Shown here piece by piece: positions 1 to 8,313 of a stretch of 64,000 nucleotides of DNA (the first letter of the stretch is position 1; the number at the start of each line of letters is the position of its first letter). The DNA comes from Saprospiraceae bacterium (GTDB lineage: Bacteria; Bacteroidota; Bacteroidia; Chitinophagales; Saprospiraceae), in the NCBI GenBank assembly GCA_020436935.1, contig JAGQWX010000010.1, forward strand, positions 45,020-109,019, read 5' to 3'. The notes beneath the pieces are model-generated. The model searched no databases, was not told where the DNA came from, and worked only from the letters and a program-made list of their open reading frames with translations. The position numbers and the translations under genes were made by a program.

Positions 1-1770
1 TGGACGTAAAAATGAATTTCCCTGGGTATATGATGTTTCACTCACCTGGATTTTAAAGGGATTGAGCAATTGATAGTCGGGCCTGTTGATGCGTCTTCCA
101 TATTGAAAGGATAATGAGTTACCGGATTTTCCTGCAAACCTCACACCGAGGGTGGGAAACATGTTGAGATATGACCTCCTGACGCTCTGATTTCCACCTG
201 CAGCTTCATGGGCATTCAATTTACTCAGGGTCTGGGTATGCTCTGCCCTTAAGCCGGCCGAGAGTTCAATAGTTTTGGAAAGACTGCCCGAATAATTCAG
301 ATATGCAGCATTCACCAGTTCGCCATAAGTAAAATCACTAGACCTTTGAGGGTTGAATACCTCATTGTCGTTGACTATGTTGTTGAATAGATAACTGTTG
401 TCTGTTGTCACATTGCTGATTTTATAGCCCATTGCATATTTTCCGGATTTGTGGTCAAAGCTATAATCTGCCTTTCCGGACAACAATTGTATGCCAACAG
501 GAGTGGTGTATCTTACCTCCCTGCTGCTTAGACTAATTGACCCATCTGATGAAAAATAATTATTGGGTTGAATGTAGGAAGCCATATTGTCGTACAATCC
601 ATAATTTGCTTCCGCATGCCATTTTTTGTTGCCCGAGCTTTTGTCATAGCTGGTATTGAATGCCAACCAGTTTCTTTCCGAGTCCGAACTGTTATTGGCA
701 ATCAGTATGCTGTCAGGCATGCCATCGCCAGTGATTCTGGATATGCTGGTACTGTTGTTGCTTTGCGCGTTTTGAAGGTTGAGTTGACCTGAAGCCTGGA
801 CTCCTATTTTGGCACCATCAGCAAGACTGACATCAGCTCCAAGAGTGGATGAGAGCCCTGAATAACTTTGAAGATGTTTGGTTTCATCATCGATATCCAG
901 CCCATTTTGTAAATTGTTGAATACCAGTTCACTGAATCGTTTTCCACCATTTACCTGTGCATTTCCAAATGCATTGAGCAGCTTGTTTTTATAGTTACCC
1001 ACAAATCCAAGATTGCCTGTGGTGTATCTTCCTTTGCTGACGCTGGAGCTAATGGTTGCATTGCTTCCCCAATCTTCGCTTTTTCTCAAGCGTATATCGA
1101 TGATGCCCGCATTGCCCTGGGCCTCGTACATAGACCCCGGATTGGTGATGATTTCAAATTTTTCTATCTGCTCTGCGGTCAGATTTTGTAAATAACTCGA
1201 CAAATCGTCCCCCGAAAGCGGCAATCTTTTGCCATCTACATACACCATGACGCCTGATCTGCCCATGACAACAAGATTATTCTGGTTGTCAACCATGACC
1301 CCGGGAGCTTTGCGAAGCAAGTTGAGGGCATTGTCCCCTGAGGAATTGATGGTCCCCTGAACATTGAAGATGGTACGATCTGCTTTCACTTCGATGGTTC
1401 TTCTTTGGCCACTGATGACTACCTCTTCGAGGACCTCCTGCATGGATATCAATTGTGTTGGTGGCAGTATTACGTCCTTATTCAAAACAGAAATGGACTG
1501 AGACAAATGATCCATCATGCCAAGACTTTGGGTACGGATAAAGTAGTTTCCATTTTGCAAGTCTGTAAATACATACGATCCGCTTTCATCCGTCACCTCT
1601 CCCTTTAGAAATGTTGAATCCGGAAGATTAAACAAAACCACAGTGACAAAAGCCAAAGGTTCAGCATTTTCATTGATAACGTTTCCTTTGATATTAAAGC
1701 CTTGGCCTCTAGCAACCGATCCCAATGTGCATATTATCAGCAAGGTCAAATACATTGATTTCATATCCAT
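1..1770 (-). CDS. TonB-dependent receptor / outer-membrane beta-barrel protein (3' part outside window)
   Basis: The frame is open from an ATG at 1770 to the window edge, so about 590 N-terminal residues are visible and the C-terminal barrel is missing. The protein starts with a signal peptide (MDMKSMYLTLLIICTLGSVA). A carboxypeptidase-regulatory-like beta-sandwich follows (roughly residues 24-105, with the typical GNVINENAEPLAFVTV start and DESGSYVFTDL). Next is a plug domain that includes LNLLRKAPGVMVDNQ, VYVDGKRLPLSG and ITNPGSMYEAQGNAGIIDI, and then barrel strands. This order is typical of the Bacteroidota outer-membrane receptor family that takes up ligands with TonB energy. The substrate cannot be told, because no SusD partner is visible upstream. 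It diverges from the LytS kinase gene across about 170 bp. Confidence 0.9.
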   Translation of the reverse strand, partial: MDMKSMYLTLLIICTLGSVARGQGFNIKGNVINENAEPLAFVTVVLFNLPDSTFLKGEVTDESGSYVFTDLQNGNYFIRTQSLGMMDHLSQSISVLNKDVILPPTQLISMQEVLEEVVISGQRRTIEVKADRTIFNVQGTINSSGDNALNLLRKAPGVMVDNQNNLVVMGRSGVMVYVDGKRLPLSGDDLSSYLQNLTAEQIEKFEIITNPGSMYEAQGNAGIIDIRLRKSEDWGSNATISSSVSKGRYTTGNLGFVGNYKNKLLNAFGNAQVNGGKRFSELVFNNLQNGLDIDDETKHLQSYSGLSSTLGADVSLADGAKIGVQASGQLNLQNAQSNNSTSISRITGDGMPDSILIANNSSDSERNWLAFNTSYDKSSGNKKWHAEANYGLYDNMASYIQPNNYFSSDGSISLSSREVRYTTPVGIQLLSGKADYSFDHKSGKYAMGYKISNVTTDNSYLFNNIVNDNEVFNPQRSSDFTYGELVNAAYLNYSGSLSKTIELSAGLRAEHTQTLSKLNAHEAAGGNQSVRRSYLNMFPTLGVRFAGKSGNSLSFQYGRRINRPDYQLLNPFKIQVSETSYTQGNSFLRP

Positions 1771-1942
1771 TTTATTTTGATTTCTGAGACAAAGTTGATG
1801 GATCGTGCTTTGTGATTAAAGCGAGAACCGTCGGGCTGCCATTAAGATCGGTCAAATTAGCTCCATGGTCATCGGTCGCCATATTTGGCCATTCACCGAT
1901 TATGGTTTGGAAATAAATGTGCATATCTTGATCTTCGCGGCT

Positions 1943-3031
1943 ATGTTGGAAAAGAAAGATCGTCTTCATGCAAAAATCATTTGGGGCATAAGCCTTTGGG
2001 AATTACTTACCTTCCTTGGCGTTTACCTCTTTCTTTATTTGACTTATGCTTTGACACTGGCCATCAATGAAACGGGATATACCGATTATACTTTTCAGGA
2101 ATTGCTGAGCCATTACCTGGAGAGTCATTTTATCGATTATGGTATAAAGTTTCTGCTCACCATTCCACTGTGGTATTTGTATTTCAGGTGGCTTACCCAC
2201 TGGTCCCTGGCCTATAAAATTGGAATGCACCTTGTGACGCTTCCAATTTTTGTGGTGTTATGGCAACGTATCTTTTATTGGTCTATGGAACAAATGGGGA
2301 GAGGCCACCTTGGGGGTAATGCAAGGGTTTGGGACATTTATATTCCTGCATTGATATATCTGATAGAATTTGGGATTTTTCATGCTTACCACTATCATAA
2401 AAGCGTGCAACAGCAAAAACGTGTGGAAGAAGAACTCAGAAGGGCTAATCTCGAAAGTGAACTCTCAGCTTTAAAAGCCCAGCTCAACCCACATTTTCTT
2501 TATAATATTTTCAATACAATCAATGCATCTGTGCCTCCTGAGCAGGAGATGACCAGGGAAATGATTGCCTCACTTTCTGATCTTTTCAGATATCAGCTGC
2601 AGGCTTCAAAAAATCAATTTGTGACTTTAAACGAAGAGCTCGACTTTGTGAGAAAATATTTGGTTTTGGAGAAAATGAGAATGGGAGAAAGACTGCAATT
2701 TTCTATTGAAGTAGACCCAGATTGTCTGGATGAAAAAATACCCTCTATGATCCTGCAACCGTTGGTGGAAAATGCCGTTAAGCATGGGATTGCTCCTAAA
2801 ATGGATGGAGGTAAAGTAAATATTAATATTCAGAGCTCAGGGGATGAATTATATTTTGAAATTGCAGATAATGGAATGGGGCTTGCCGAAAATGCGGATG
2901 TCCACTCGGGTACAGGTTTATCCAATACCAGATTGAGACTGGAGAAAATGTACCAATCCCCACTACTTTATGAAAACAATTTGCCATCCGGATTTATTGT
3001 AAGGTTCAACATTCCCAAATCTCAAAAATGA
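1943..3031 (+). CDS. LytS/YehU-type sensor histidine kinase
   Basis: This is a membrane sensor kinase that should phosphorylate the LytTR regulator encoded next to it. Four or so hydrophobic segments occupy roughly the first 150 residues, followed by a short coiled linker (QQQKRVEEELRRANLESEL). The His_kinase box is LKAQLNPHFLYNIFNTIN, with the phospho-accepting His at about residue 184. The ATPase domain has the N box LVENAVKHG, the G1 box DNGMGL and a GTGLSNTRLRLEKMY end. The start is uncertain: an in-frame ATG at 1865 would add 26 residues. I prefer 1943 because MLEKKDRL leads straight into the first membrane segment as in relatives. The stop overlaps the response regulator start by 4 bp (ATGA), which suggests translational coupling. 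Confidence 0.9.
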   Translation: MLEKKDRLHAKIIWGISLWELLTFLGVYLFLYLTYALTLAINETGYTDYTFQELLSHYLESHFIDYGIKFLLTIPLWYLYFRWLTHWSLAYKIGMHLVTLPIFVVLWQRIFYWSMEQMGRGHLGGNARVWDIYIPALIYLIEFGIFHAYHYHKSVQQQKRVEEELRRANLESELSALKAQLNPHFLYNIFNTINASVPPEQEMTREMIASLSDLFRYQLQASKNQFVTLNEELDFVRKYLVLEKMRMGERLQFSIEVDPDCLDEKIPSMILQPLVENAVKHGIAPKMDGGKVNINIQSSGDELYFEIADNGMGLAENADVHSGTGLSNTRLRLEKMYQSPLLYENNLPSGFIVRFNIPKSQK

Positions 3032-3753
3032 AGAAAGTAATTTTGGTGGATGACGAAGATGCAGGAAGAACTCTTATCCGGCAATACTTGCAACATTTCC
3101 CGGAGATGATCATTGTGGGAGAAGCCAATAATGGTGTAGATGCCCTGGATTTGATCAACAGATTTAAACCTGATATTCTTTTTCTTGACATACAAATGCC
3201 GGGTCTTTCGGGTTTTGATGTCATCAAACATCTCGAAGAGATACCATTGACGGTTTTCTCTACAGCATTCGACAAGTATGCTTTGCAAGCTTTCGAGGTG
3301 CACGCAGTAGATTACTTGCTGAAGCCTTATACTTTGGAGAGGTTTAAAACCTGTATGCAAAAGCTGAATTCAAATGCTGGCTCAAACAATGTGCAAACCC
3401 TGGCAGAAAGTCTTATCAATCCACAGACTTATCCTGACAAAATCCTGGTGCAAAAAGCTCAGCGTCTGATTGCCGTGAGTATCAGTGATATCATCAGAAT
3501 TGAGGCAGAAGGAGATTACTCAAATCTGATCACCACAACTGCAAACCACTTGAGCAATTTTGGCATATCTGCGCTTGAAAGCAGGCTTTCTCCTTCAAAT
3601 TTTATCCGGGTTCACCGATCGTCGATGGTCAATATTTCTTACATCAAAGAGGTACACAAGTACAGTCATTCCTTTGACATTGTCATGCAAAACGGGGATG
3701 TCGTAAAAGTGAGCAGGTCCTACATGGATAGCATCAAAAAATTTATTTTTTAA
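3028..3753 (+). CDS. LytTR-family response regulator (AlgR/LytR type)
   Basis: This is a two-domain transcription factor of 241 residues. The N-terminal receiver domain has the acidic pocket D8-D9, the phospho-acceptor D54 (ILFLDIQMPG) and the conserved K99 (DYLLKPY). The C-terminal LytTR DNA-binding domain (about residues 135-240) includes IRIEAEGDYSNLIT, FIRVHRSSMVN and VKVSRSYMDSIKKFI. It is coupled by a 4-bp overlap to the upstream LytS-type kinase, so the two form a cognate pair. Its targets are unknown. The beta-barrel gene 80 bp downstream and the divergent receptor gene are the obvious local candidates, but that is inference. Confidence 0.93.
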   Translation: MKKVILVDDEDAGRTLIRQYLQHFPEMIIVGEANNGVDALDLINRFKPDILFLDIQMPGLSGFDVIKHLEEIPLTVFSTAFDKYALQAFEVHAVDYLLKPYTLERFKTCMQKLNSNAGSNNVQTLAESLINPQTYPDKILVQKAQRLIAVSISDIIRIEAEGDYSNLITTTANHLSNFGISALESRLSPSNFIRVHRSSMVNISYIKEVHKYSHSFDIVMQNGDVVKVSRSYMDSIKKFIF

Positions 3754-3813
3754 TCAATACAGTTGAGCCGGGCCCACCTCAAAAATTTATTTACACATTA
3801 CATATTTCTCTTA

Positions 3814-3821
3814 TATATTTG
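3814..3821 (+). promoter_or_regulatory. TAnnTTTG -7 box upstream of the beta-barrel protein gene
   Basis: The octamer TATATTTG matches the Bacteroidota -7 element TAnnTTTG. No TTG is seen at the expected -33 spacing. The start codon lies only 11 bp after the box, so the leader would be about 5 nt, which is unusually short. Confidence 0.35.
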
Positions 3822-3832
3822 CATAAAAAACT

Positions 3833-5047
3833 ATGAGATTAAGTTTATTATGGGGTTTACTTCTTGTATCTGTGACTCTTGTGGGACAGTCCAAACTGGA
3901 AGGATTTTATATTGATATGAGTGGTGACACCATTTATGGTTCGATCATGGCAGATATCAATTCAGATTTAGAAAAAATTTCGTTTTTTGATGCAAATGAG
4001 GATCTATTGGTACTCACTCCTGCAAATGCAAGGTCAATTCAGGGTCCCTTGTTTGGCAAACTTACATCTGGCCTGTCAGGGAAGAATTTCGTTCAGACTT
4101 TGATGGAAGGTAAAATTGATGTCCACCGGAATAAGGATACCCTGCTTTTGATCAAGGATGGGACCACCAACAAATTGATTTTGAGTGAAAAGAGTGCCAA
4201 TGCAGTCAACAACAGTGGTATAAGTAGGAATCAGCAATTGGGCGTCATTAAACTACTAACTTTTGACGGACCTGCTGATCTTTATAAAGCCAACGAGGTC
4301 AAATTGAACTACTCAGGATTAACCAATCTTTTCCGGGATTATAATATCGCAATGAATGCCCTGGAAGCCGACTATACCAAACTGAATAAAAAGTTGAAAT
4401 TTTCCTGGGGAATTTTGTTGGGGGCAGGCTATACTTCAGCTGCATATAACGAGGTAAAACAGAGTGGTATTAACTTTGATCCTTATGAAATTGGTCATTT
4501 GCAGTCCATCGATAAAAACTTTGGTATCAGCCTCAAATTCAGAAATGTCGGCAGATACCACCGGATCGCTTTTGAGACATCACCGCATATTTCATTACAA
4601 AATCTTACCTCTAACCTTAACTATAATACGACCGTTTACAACAACGACATCACCAACGATATCAAAATGACCAGTCTGAATGTGCCATTGATATTCAACT
4701 ATTCCATTTTTAACACTGTGAAAAGTTATTTGTATATCAATGGCGGTTTCAACGCCAAATTCAATTTTAATACTTCTTATGATGTTGATATTGTGAGATC
4801 ATATCTCGCCGTGCAGGGTTTTGAACCTATTAGAGAAATGGAAGAAAGGTCAGAATGGCTCGCAGATGCACAGTATTCTCCAATTGTGGGACTCAGTTAT
4901 CTTTCTATGGGGAAGGCGGTAGAGTTTGAAGCTGCTTTGAGGTATCAGTATGTTTCGCAGTATATGCGCGTAGGCCCGGGAGGTGTAAGCCAGAATGTTT
5001 CGCTTACTTTGTCTGTAAGAATGCCTGCCGGAGGAAATAAAAAATAG
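3833..5047 (+). CDS. Exported protein with C-terminal outer-membrane beta-barrel-like region, function unknown
   Basis: The 404-residue product starts with a clear signal peptide (MRLSLLWGLLLVSVTLVGQ). An N-terminal part (about residues 20-160) follows that resembles the uncharacterised GFYIDMSGDTIYGSI-type domain common in Bacteroidota surface proteins. The last 220 residues show alternating amphipathic strands with many aromatic and Tyr/Asn-rich turns (WGILLGAGYTSAAYN, ALRYQYVSQYMRVGPGGVSQ, VSLTLSVRMPAG). That pattern resembles a PorT/OmpA-like eight-strand barrel. No enzymatic motif is visible. It lies just downstream of the LytS/LytTR pair on the same strand with its own possible promoter box. 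Outer-membrane location is inferred. Confidence 0.75.
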   Translation: MRLSLLWGLLLVSVTLVGQSKLEGFYIDMSGDTIYGSIMADINSDLEKISFFDANEDLLVLTPANARSIQGPLFGKLTSGLSGKNFVQTLMEGKIDVHRNKDTLLLIKDGTTNKLILSEKSANAVNNSGISRNQQLGVIKLLTFDGPADLYKANEVKLNYSGLTNLFRDYNIAMNALEADYTKLNKKLKFSWGILLGAGYTSAAYNEVKQSGINFDPYEIGHLQSIDKNFGISLKFRNVGRYHRIAFETSPHISLQNLTSNLNYNTTVYNNDITNDIKMTSLNVPLIFNYSIFNTVKSYLYINGGFNAKFNFNTSYDVDIVRSYLAVQGFEPIREMEERSEWLADAQYSPIVGLSYLSMGKAVEFEAALRYQYVSQYMRVGPGGVSQNVSLTLSVRMPAGGNKK

Positions 5048-5116
5048 GCGCTCGGTAACCTGTGTCACCTTTTACATTCAGAAAGCGGTGTATCATTGCT
5101 TTCTAAAATTTAGTAT

Positions 5117-5425
5117 ATGTTATCATTCTTAAAAAAGCTTTTCAGTCCCGGTCCTGGTGTGGATTATGTCGCATTGGTAGAACAGGGAGCGCAAATCATT
5201 GACGTAAGGACAAAACCGGAATTTGCCAGCGGGCATATCAAAGGTTCAATAAATATTCCATTACAGGAGTTGGAGCAAAATCTCAAAAAGATTGACAAAT
5301 CAAAACCTGTGATCACTTGTTGTGCTTCCGGAATGAGAAGTTCATCAGCTACCAGCATTCTTAATGCCAGGGGATATCAGGCATACAATGGAGGTGGCTG
5401 GGCCAGCCTCAGGAATGCGATGTAA
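5117..5425 (+). CDS. Single-domain rhodanese-like protein
   Basis: This 102-residue protein is essentially one rhodanese domain, which moves sulfane sulfur as a cysteine persulfide. The CH2A-like stretch is DVRTKPEFASGHIKGSINIPL (about residues 29-49). The active-site loop is C69-ASGMR74-S, the usual CxxxxR layout, with a second Cys just before it (C68). No signal peptide is present, so it is probably cytoplasmic. It is about the normal length for GlpE/PspE-type single-domain rhodaneses. It sits alone between the beta-barrel gene and the convergent peptidase gene, so the sulfur acceptor is unknown. Confidence 0.88.
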   Translation: MLSFLKKLFSPGPGVDYVALVEQGAQIIDVRTKPEFASGHIKGSINIPLQELEQNLKKIDKSKPVITCCASGMRSSSATSILNARGYQAYNGGGWASLRNAM

Positions 5426-5454
5426 AAAAATGATTTAAAATAAAAAGGCGGGCA

Positions 5455-7815
5455 TTACAACTTTGAAAAGCTTGAAGTGGTGATGCCTGTTTTTTTGTCT
5501 GAAAGTCTGATGTGATAAAGTCCTTTCGTCAAGCTTTCCACATTGATTCCGGAATTGTTAAGAGCACCCTTTTTGACTTCCTGACCGAGGGCATTGAAAA
5601 TCGTAAATTGTGCATCTTGCACCCCTTCAACCTGAAGGATTTCAGTGACAGGATTAGGATAAAGACTGATGTCGTTGTTGTCCAATTCATTGCTTGATGT
5701 GGTGAATTTTTCAATCACCCTTACTCTGAAATTATCTATGTAAATGCCGTCAAAGTCATTGAGTTCATCCGCGGACAAAACAAAACGTATAAATACGGTC
5801 TTATTGCCGACCAGATCAGACAAGTCTATTTCTTCTTCAATCCATGAGGTCTGAAAACCGTCATAAACCACCTGGTTGATGTTGTTGATGCGTGTGTATT
5901 TGCCACAAAGAGGATAATAATTGACACCATCTGTTGAGGCCTGGATTTGAGCATAGTCAAAATCTTCCTCAATCGCCCATCTTGCATTGAACAATATTTT
6001 TGCCTTATGTGCCTTACTCAGGTCAAATGTCTGAGGGACCGTTGCATAAGTTGTGGTGCCTGACTTGTAAAGTGATGTTGGAGAATCTGTTAATGAATAA
6101 GTTCCATCAACTTTCACGATGTTGGTCCTTGTCCATGTCCCGGTGGTGACCCAGTTGAAATTGGTTTCAAAATTATCCTGGAATATGGGAGTTTCTTTGG
6201 ATCTGAAATACTGCAATACCTCTTTTTTGGTTTCGCTGAATTCGTCATAAGATAAGGTATAGGTAAAACTCACCTCTTCGCCATCCAGCAAATCGCTGTT
6301 GAGGTTGAATTTAAAGGTGAGGGTATCTGTATCTCCTGATTGAAGGTTGAGCTGTAGATCTACTTGTCTGCTTCCTGTACTCTGAATGGTGCCTTTGTCA
6401 ATGAATAAACTCAACCAAACCGGTTCGTTTCTAAAGCCATATTTATTGACAACAAAAGAAATGGACTTTGATTCATTGCTCAAACCTATTGGTAAGTTGA
6501 CCGGACGGGCTTCACTGTAGTTTCTAGCTAGTTTTGGCAATTTAAGATTCATATCCATGACCGATTTATTGAGCATGTCAATATCACCAGCCACAGGATA
6601 AAAAGACCCACCAATTTCTGGAGTAAAACTGAACACCCTATTTTTGGTTGTTACTTCACCATACATCCAGTCATCGCTGTCTCCATTGGTTCTATAACCA
6701 ACAGTTTCTTCTCCTTTTCCAGAAATAAAACAATTCTCATCAGTCAGCAAACCCCCTACTGATCTGAATCGCTCCTGATGTGGGTTTGGATCTGAGGTAT
6801 ATCCCCATGGATAAATGAGGTAGTTGCCGTGGGTATGATAATTGAGGTTGAGCAAGAAGTGATGTCCGGAGATAAAATCAGCTACTGCCTGTGTTTCGGG
6901 CTCTGAGAATGCTTCTTTACCTCTATAGGTTTCAGCAGTAGGAGTAGGCGACGAACCTTCATTGTCAGCCCCCCAGTTATATCCGTAATTTCTGTTGAGG
7001 TCAACGCCAATTACTTCATTCTTTTCGTTTTTTCTCTTGTTTTTCCTCCACATCCCTCCACCTGCAGGGTGAGTGGTATTGTTGGCAATGTATCCATCAG
7101 GATTCACACAAGGGATAAAGTACAATTCTGTATTGTTGATGATATTGGTTACCTCACTGTCCCGATCATAATTTTCGAGCAGGTGCCACAGATAAAATAT
7201 CATCTGACTCAAACTGTTGGGCTCTCGTGCATGGTGTAATGCAGTATAGAGTACCTCTGGTTTATTTTGTTTGAATTCGGGATTGTTGCTTACTCTGACA
7301 TAAAGGATATCACGGCCCTCCAGCGTTTTGATGGAAGAAATGGGCTTGGCTAAAGATATCAGATGAGGATATTTGGCGCGCATTTGATCCAATACGTTGA
7401 GCATTTCGGTGTAAGTATGAAAACCGCCCATTGAGCCTGCCTTATAATTGGCAGGTGTTTTCATATTGCTGAAGGTATTGCAATCCTGTACATTACATCC
7501 TGCGCCTCTGCTGTAAAGGTTTTCCAGTTCGCTTGGTCTGTTTTGATCAGAATAATAAGCTTCCAGGTCAGATATCAAAATATCGTAAGACCAGCCATTA
7601 GATTTAAGTATTAACAATTCTTCCTGAGAAAGTTCCAGATCGACGTATCTGCCTGGAAGAGGTTTGCTGTGATCGTAATCAACACCGGTTTTCATGAGTT
7701 CACTAAAGTCCTTAGATTTTAAGCTTACCCTTACTTTTTGGTATTCGCCCTGCTTTTGGGAAAAGGCAATAATTGGGCATAATAATACCATTAGGATGAA
7801 CTTACATCTAATCAT
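5455..7815 (-). CDS. Secreted M14 zinc carboxypeptidase with T9SS sorting domain
   Basis: This is a 786-residue secreted metallocarboxypeptidase that trims C-terminal residues from peptides outside the cell. It has a signal peptide (to about residue 19), then a propeptide-like region, then the M14 catalytic domain at about 130-430. The zinc ligands are H195 and E198 (HHAREP) and H327 (LNYHTHG). The substrate-binding stretch is GVDLNRNYGYNWG, and the probable catalytic base is E400 (FSFTPEIGG). A beta-sandwich/MAM-like region follows. The C-terminal ~75 residues start with DISLYPNPVTEILQVEG and look like a type A T9SS sorting signal, so export through the T9SS is expected. A weak TAnnTTTG box (TATTTTTG, complement of 7835-7842) lies 20 bp upstream of the start. 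Confidence 0.93.
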   Translation of the reverse strand: MIRCKFILMVLLCPIIAFSQKQGEYQKVRVSLKSKDFSELMKTGVDYDHSKPLPGRYVDLELSQEELLILKSNGWSYDILISDLEAYYSDQNRPSELENLYSRGAGCNVQDCNTFSNMKTPANYKAGSMGGFHTYTEMLNVLDQMRAKYPHLISLAKPISSIKTLEGRDILYVRVSNNPEFKQNKPEVLYTALHHAREPNSLSQMIFYLWHLLENYDRDSEVTNIINNTELYFIPCVNPDGYIANNTTHPAGGGMWRKNKRKNEKNEVIGVDLNRNYGYNWGADNEGSSPTPTAETYRGKEAFSEPETQAVADFISGHHFLLNLNYHTHGNYLIYPWGYTSDPNPHQERFRSVGGLLTDENCFISGKGEETVGYRTNGDSDDWMYGEVTTKNRVFSFTPEIGGSFYPVAGDIDMLNKSVMDMNLKLPKLARNYSEARPVNLPIGLSNESKSISFVVNKYGFRNEPVWLSLFIDKGTIQSTGSRQVDLQLNLQSGDTDTLTFKFNLNSDLLDGEEVSFTYTLSYDEFSETKKEVLQYFRSKETPIFQDNFETNFNWVTTGTWTRTNIVKVDGTYSLTDSPTSLYKSGTTTYATVPQTFDLSKAHKAKILFNARWAIEEDFDYAQIQASTDGVNYYPLCGKYTRINNINQVVYDGFQTSWIEEEIDLSDLVGNKTVFIRFVLSADELNDFDGIYIDNFRVRVIEKFTTSSNELDNNDISLYPNPVTEILQVEGVQDAQFTIFNALGQEVKKGALNNSGINVESLTKGLYHIRLSDKKTGITTSSFSKL

Positions 7816-8121
7816 GAGATCATTAGTTTGGCGGCAAAAATATAAATCGTGGCTAAAATATTAAAATATTTTATAAACTAATTATATTTAATTGAAATAT
7901 AGATGATTACAGGTTAAATATTATTGTAATCTAATGGTGTCTTGCTCAAATAATGGACCTATTTGCTTGATAATGAATGACTTGTTGCAGTTGTGAAATA
8001 TTGGGAAAAGTCATTGGAATAGCATCCAAATAATTTTAATAAATTCTGGTGTTGTTTTTTAAAGATGAATAGGCTCAAATCATAGCTGTTTGTAGTGAAA
8101 TGAGGTCAATGTTCATGCTGT

Positions 8122-8165
8122 TTAACCCCCGGCTCTTGAAGGGGAGTTCATCTCTCATCACTATA
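8122..8165. repeat. Dispersed hairpin repeat, copy 1
   Basis: This copy reads as an A-tract start, CCCCCGG, a short A/T-rich loop, GGGGAGTT and then a TCTCATCACTATA tail. It matches copy 2 at 8190-8233 over most of its length. The hairpin arms are less perfect than in copy 2 because the left arm reads GGCTCTTGAA. Confidence 0.6.
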
Positions 8166-8189
8166 TTTAAGCCATGGAAGCAATGCCAT

Positions 8190-8233
8190 TAAACCCCCGG
8201 CCCCTAAAGGGGAGTTTGTTTCCCATCACAATA
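8190..8233. repeat. Dispersed hairpin repeat, copy 2
   Basis: The core ACCCCCGGCCCCTAAAGGGG can fold with CCCC against GGGG around TAAA and is followed by AGTTTGTTTCCCATCACAATA. It parallels copy 1, starting 68 bp later. Similar CCCCGGCCCCTAAAGGGG-like elements are known to be scattered between genes in many Bacteroidota genomes. Its function is unknown. Confidence 0.6.
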
Positions 8234-8240
8234 TGAAAGC

Positions 8241-8294
8241 TATGCAACCCATGCCACCTATGCAATCCATGCCACCTATGCAATCCATGCCACC
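8241..8294 (+). repeat. Three 18-bp tandem repeats
   Basis: The unit TATGCAATCCATGCCACC occurs three times in a row; the first copy has one change (CAACCC) and a decayed fourth unit follows. The period is a multiple of three, so on the plus strand it encodes a repeated MQSMPP in a short open frame (8233-8361) that runs into the antisense of porX. It may be only a simple-sequence expansion. Confidence 0.7.
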
Positions 8295-8313
8295 TGTGCG
8301 GCAATGCCGCCAA

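Larger units (their letters stand above)
7816..8313. other. 498-bp gap with repeats between the M14 peptidase and porX genes
   Basis: I see no convincing gene here. The first ~300 bp are AT-rich. The rest carries two copies of a G/C-rich hairpin repeat and three copies of an 18-bp tandem repeat, each listed separately. Because the repeats sit at the 3' end of porX and upstream of the peptidase gene, they could affect transcript ends, but nothing proves that. Confidence 0.6.

Noticed and set aside
1772..1969. Short minus-strand frame just upstream of the receptor gene
   Set aside because: It lies in the divergent promoter region, lacks a domain and overlaps the kinase start on the other strand.
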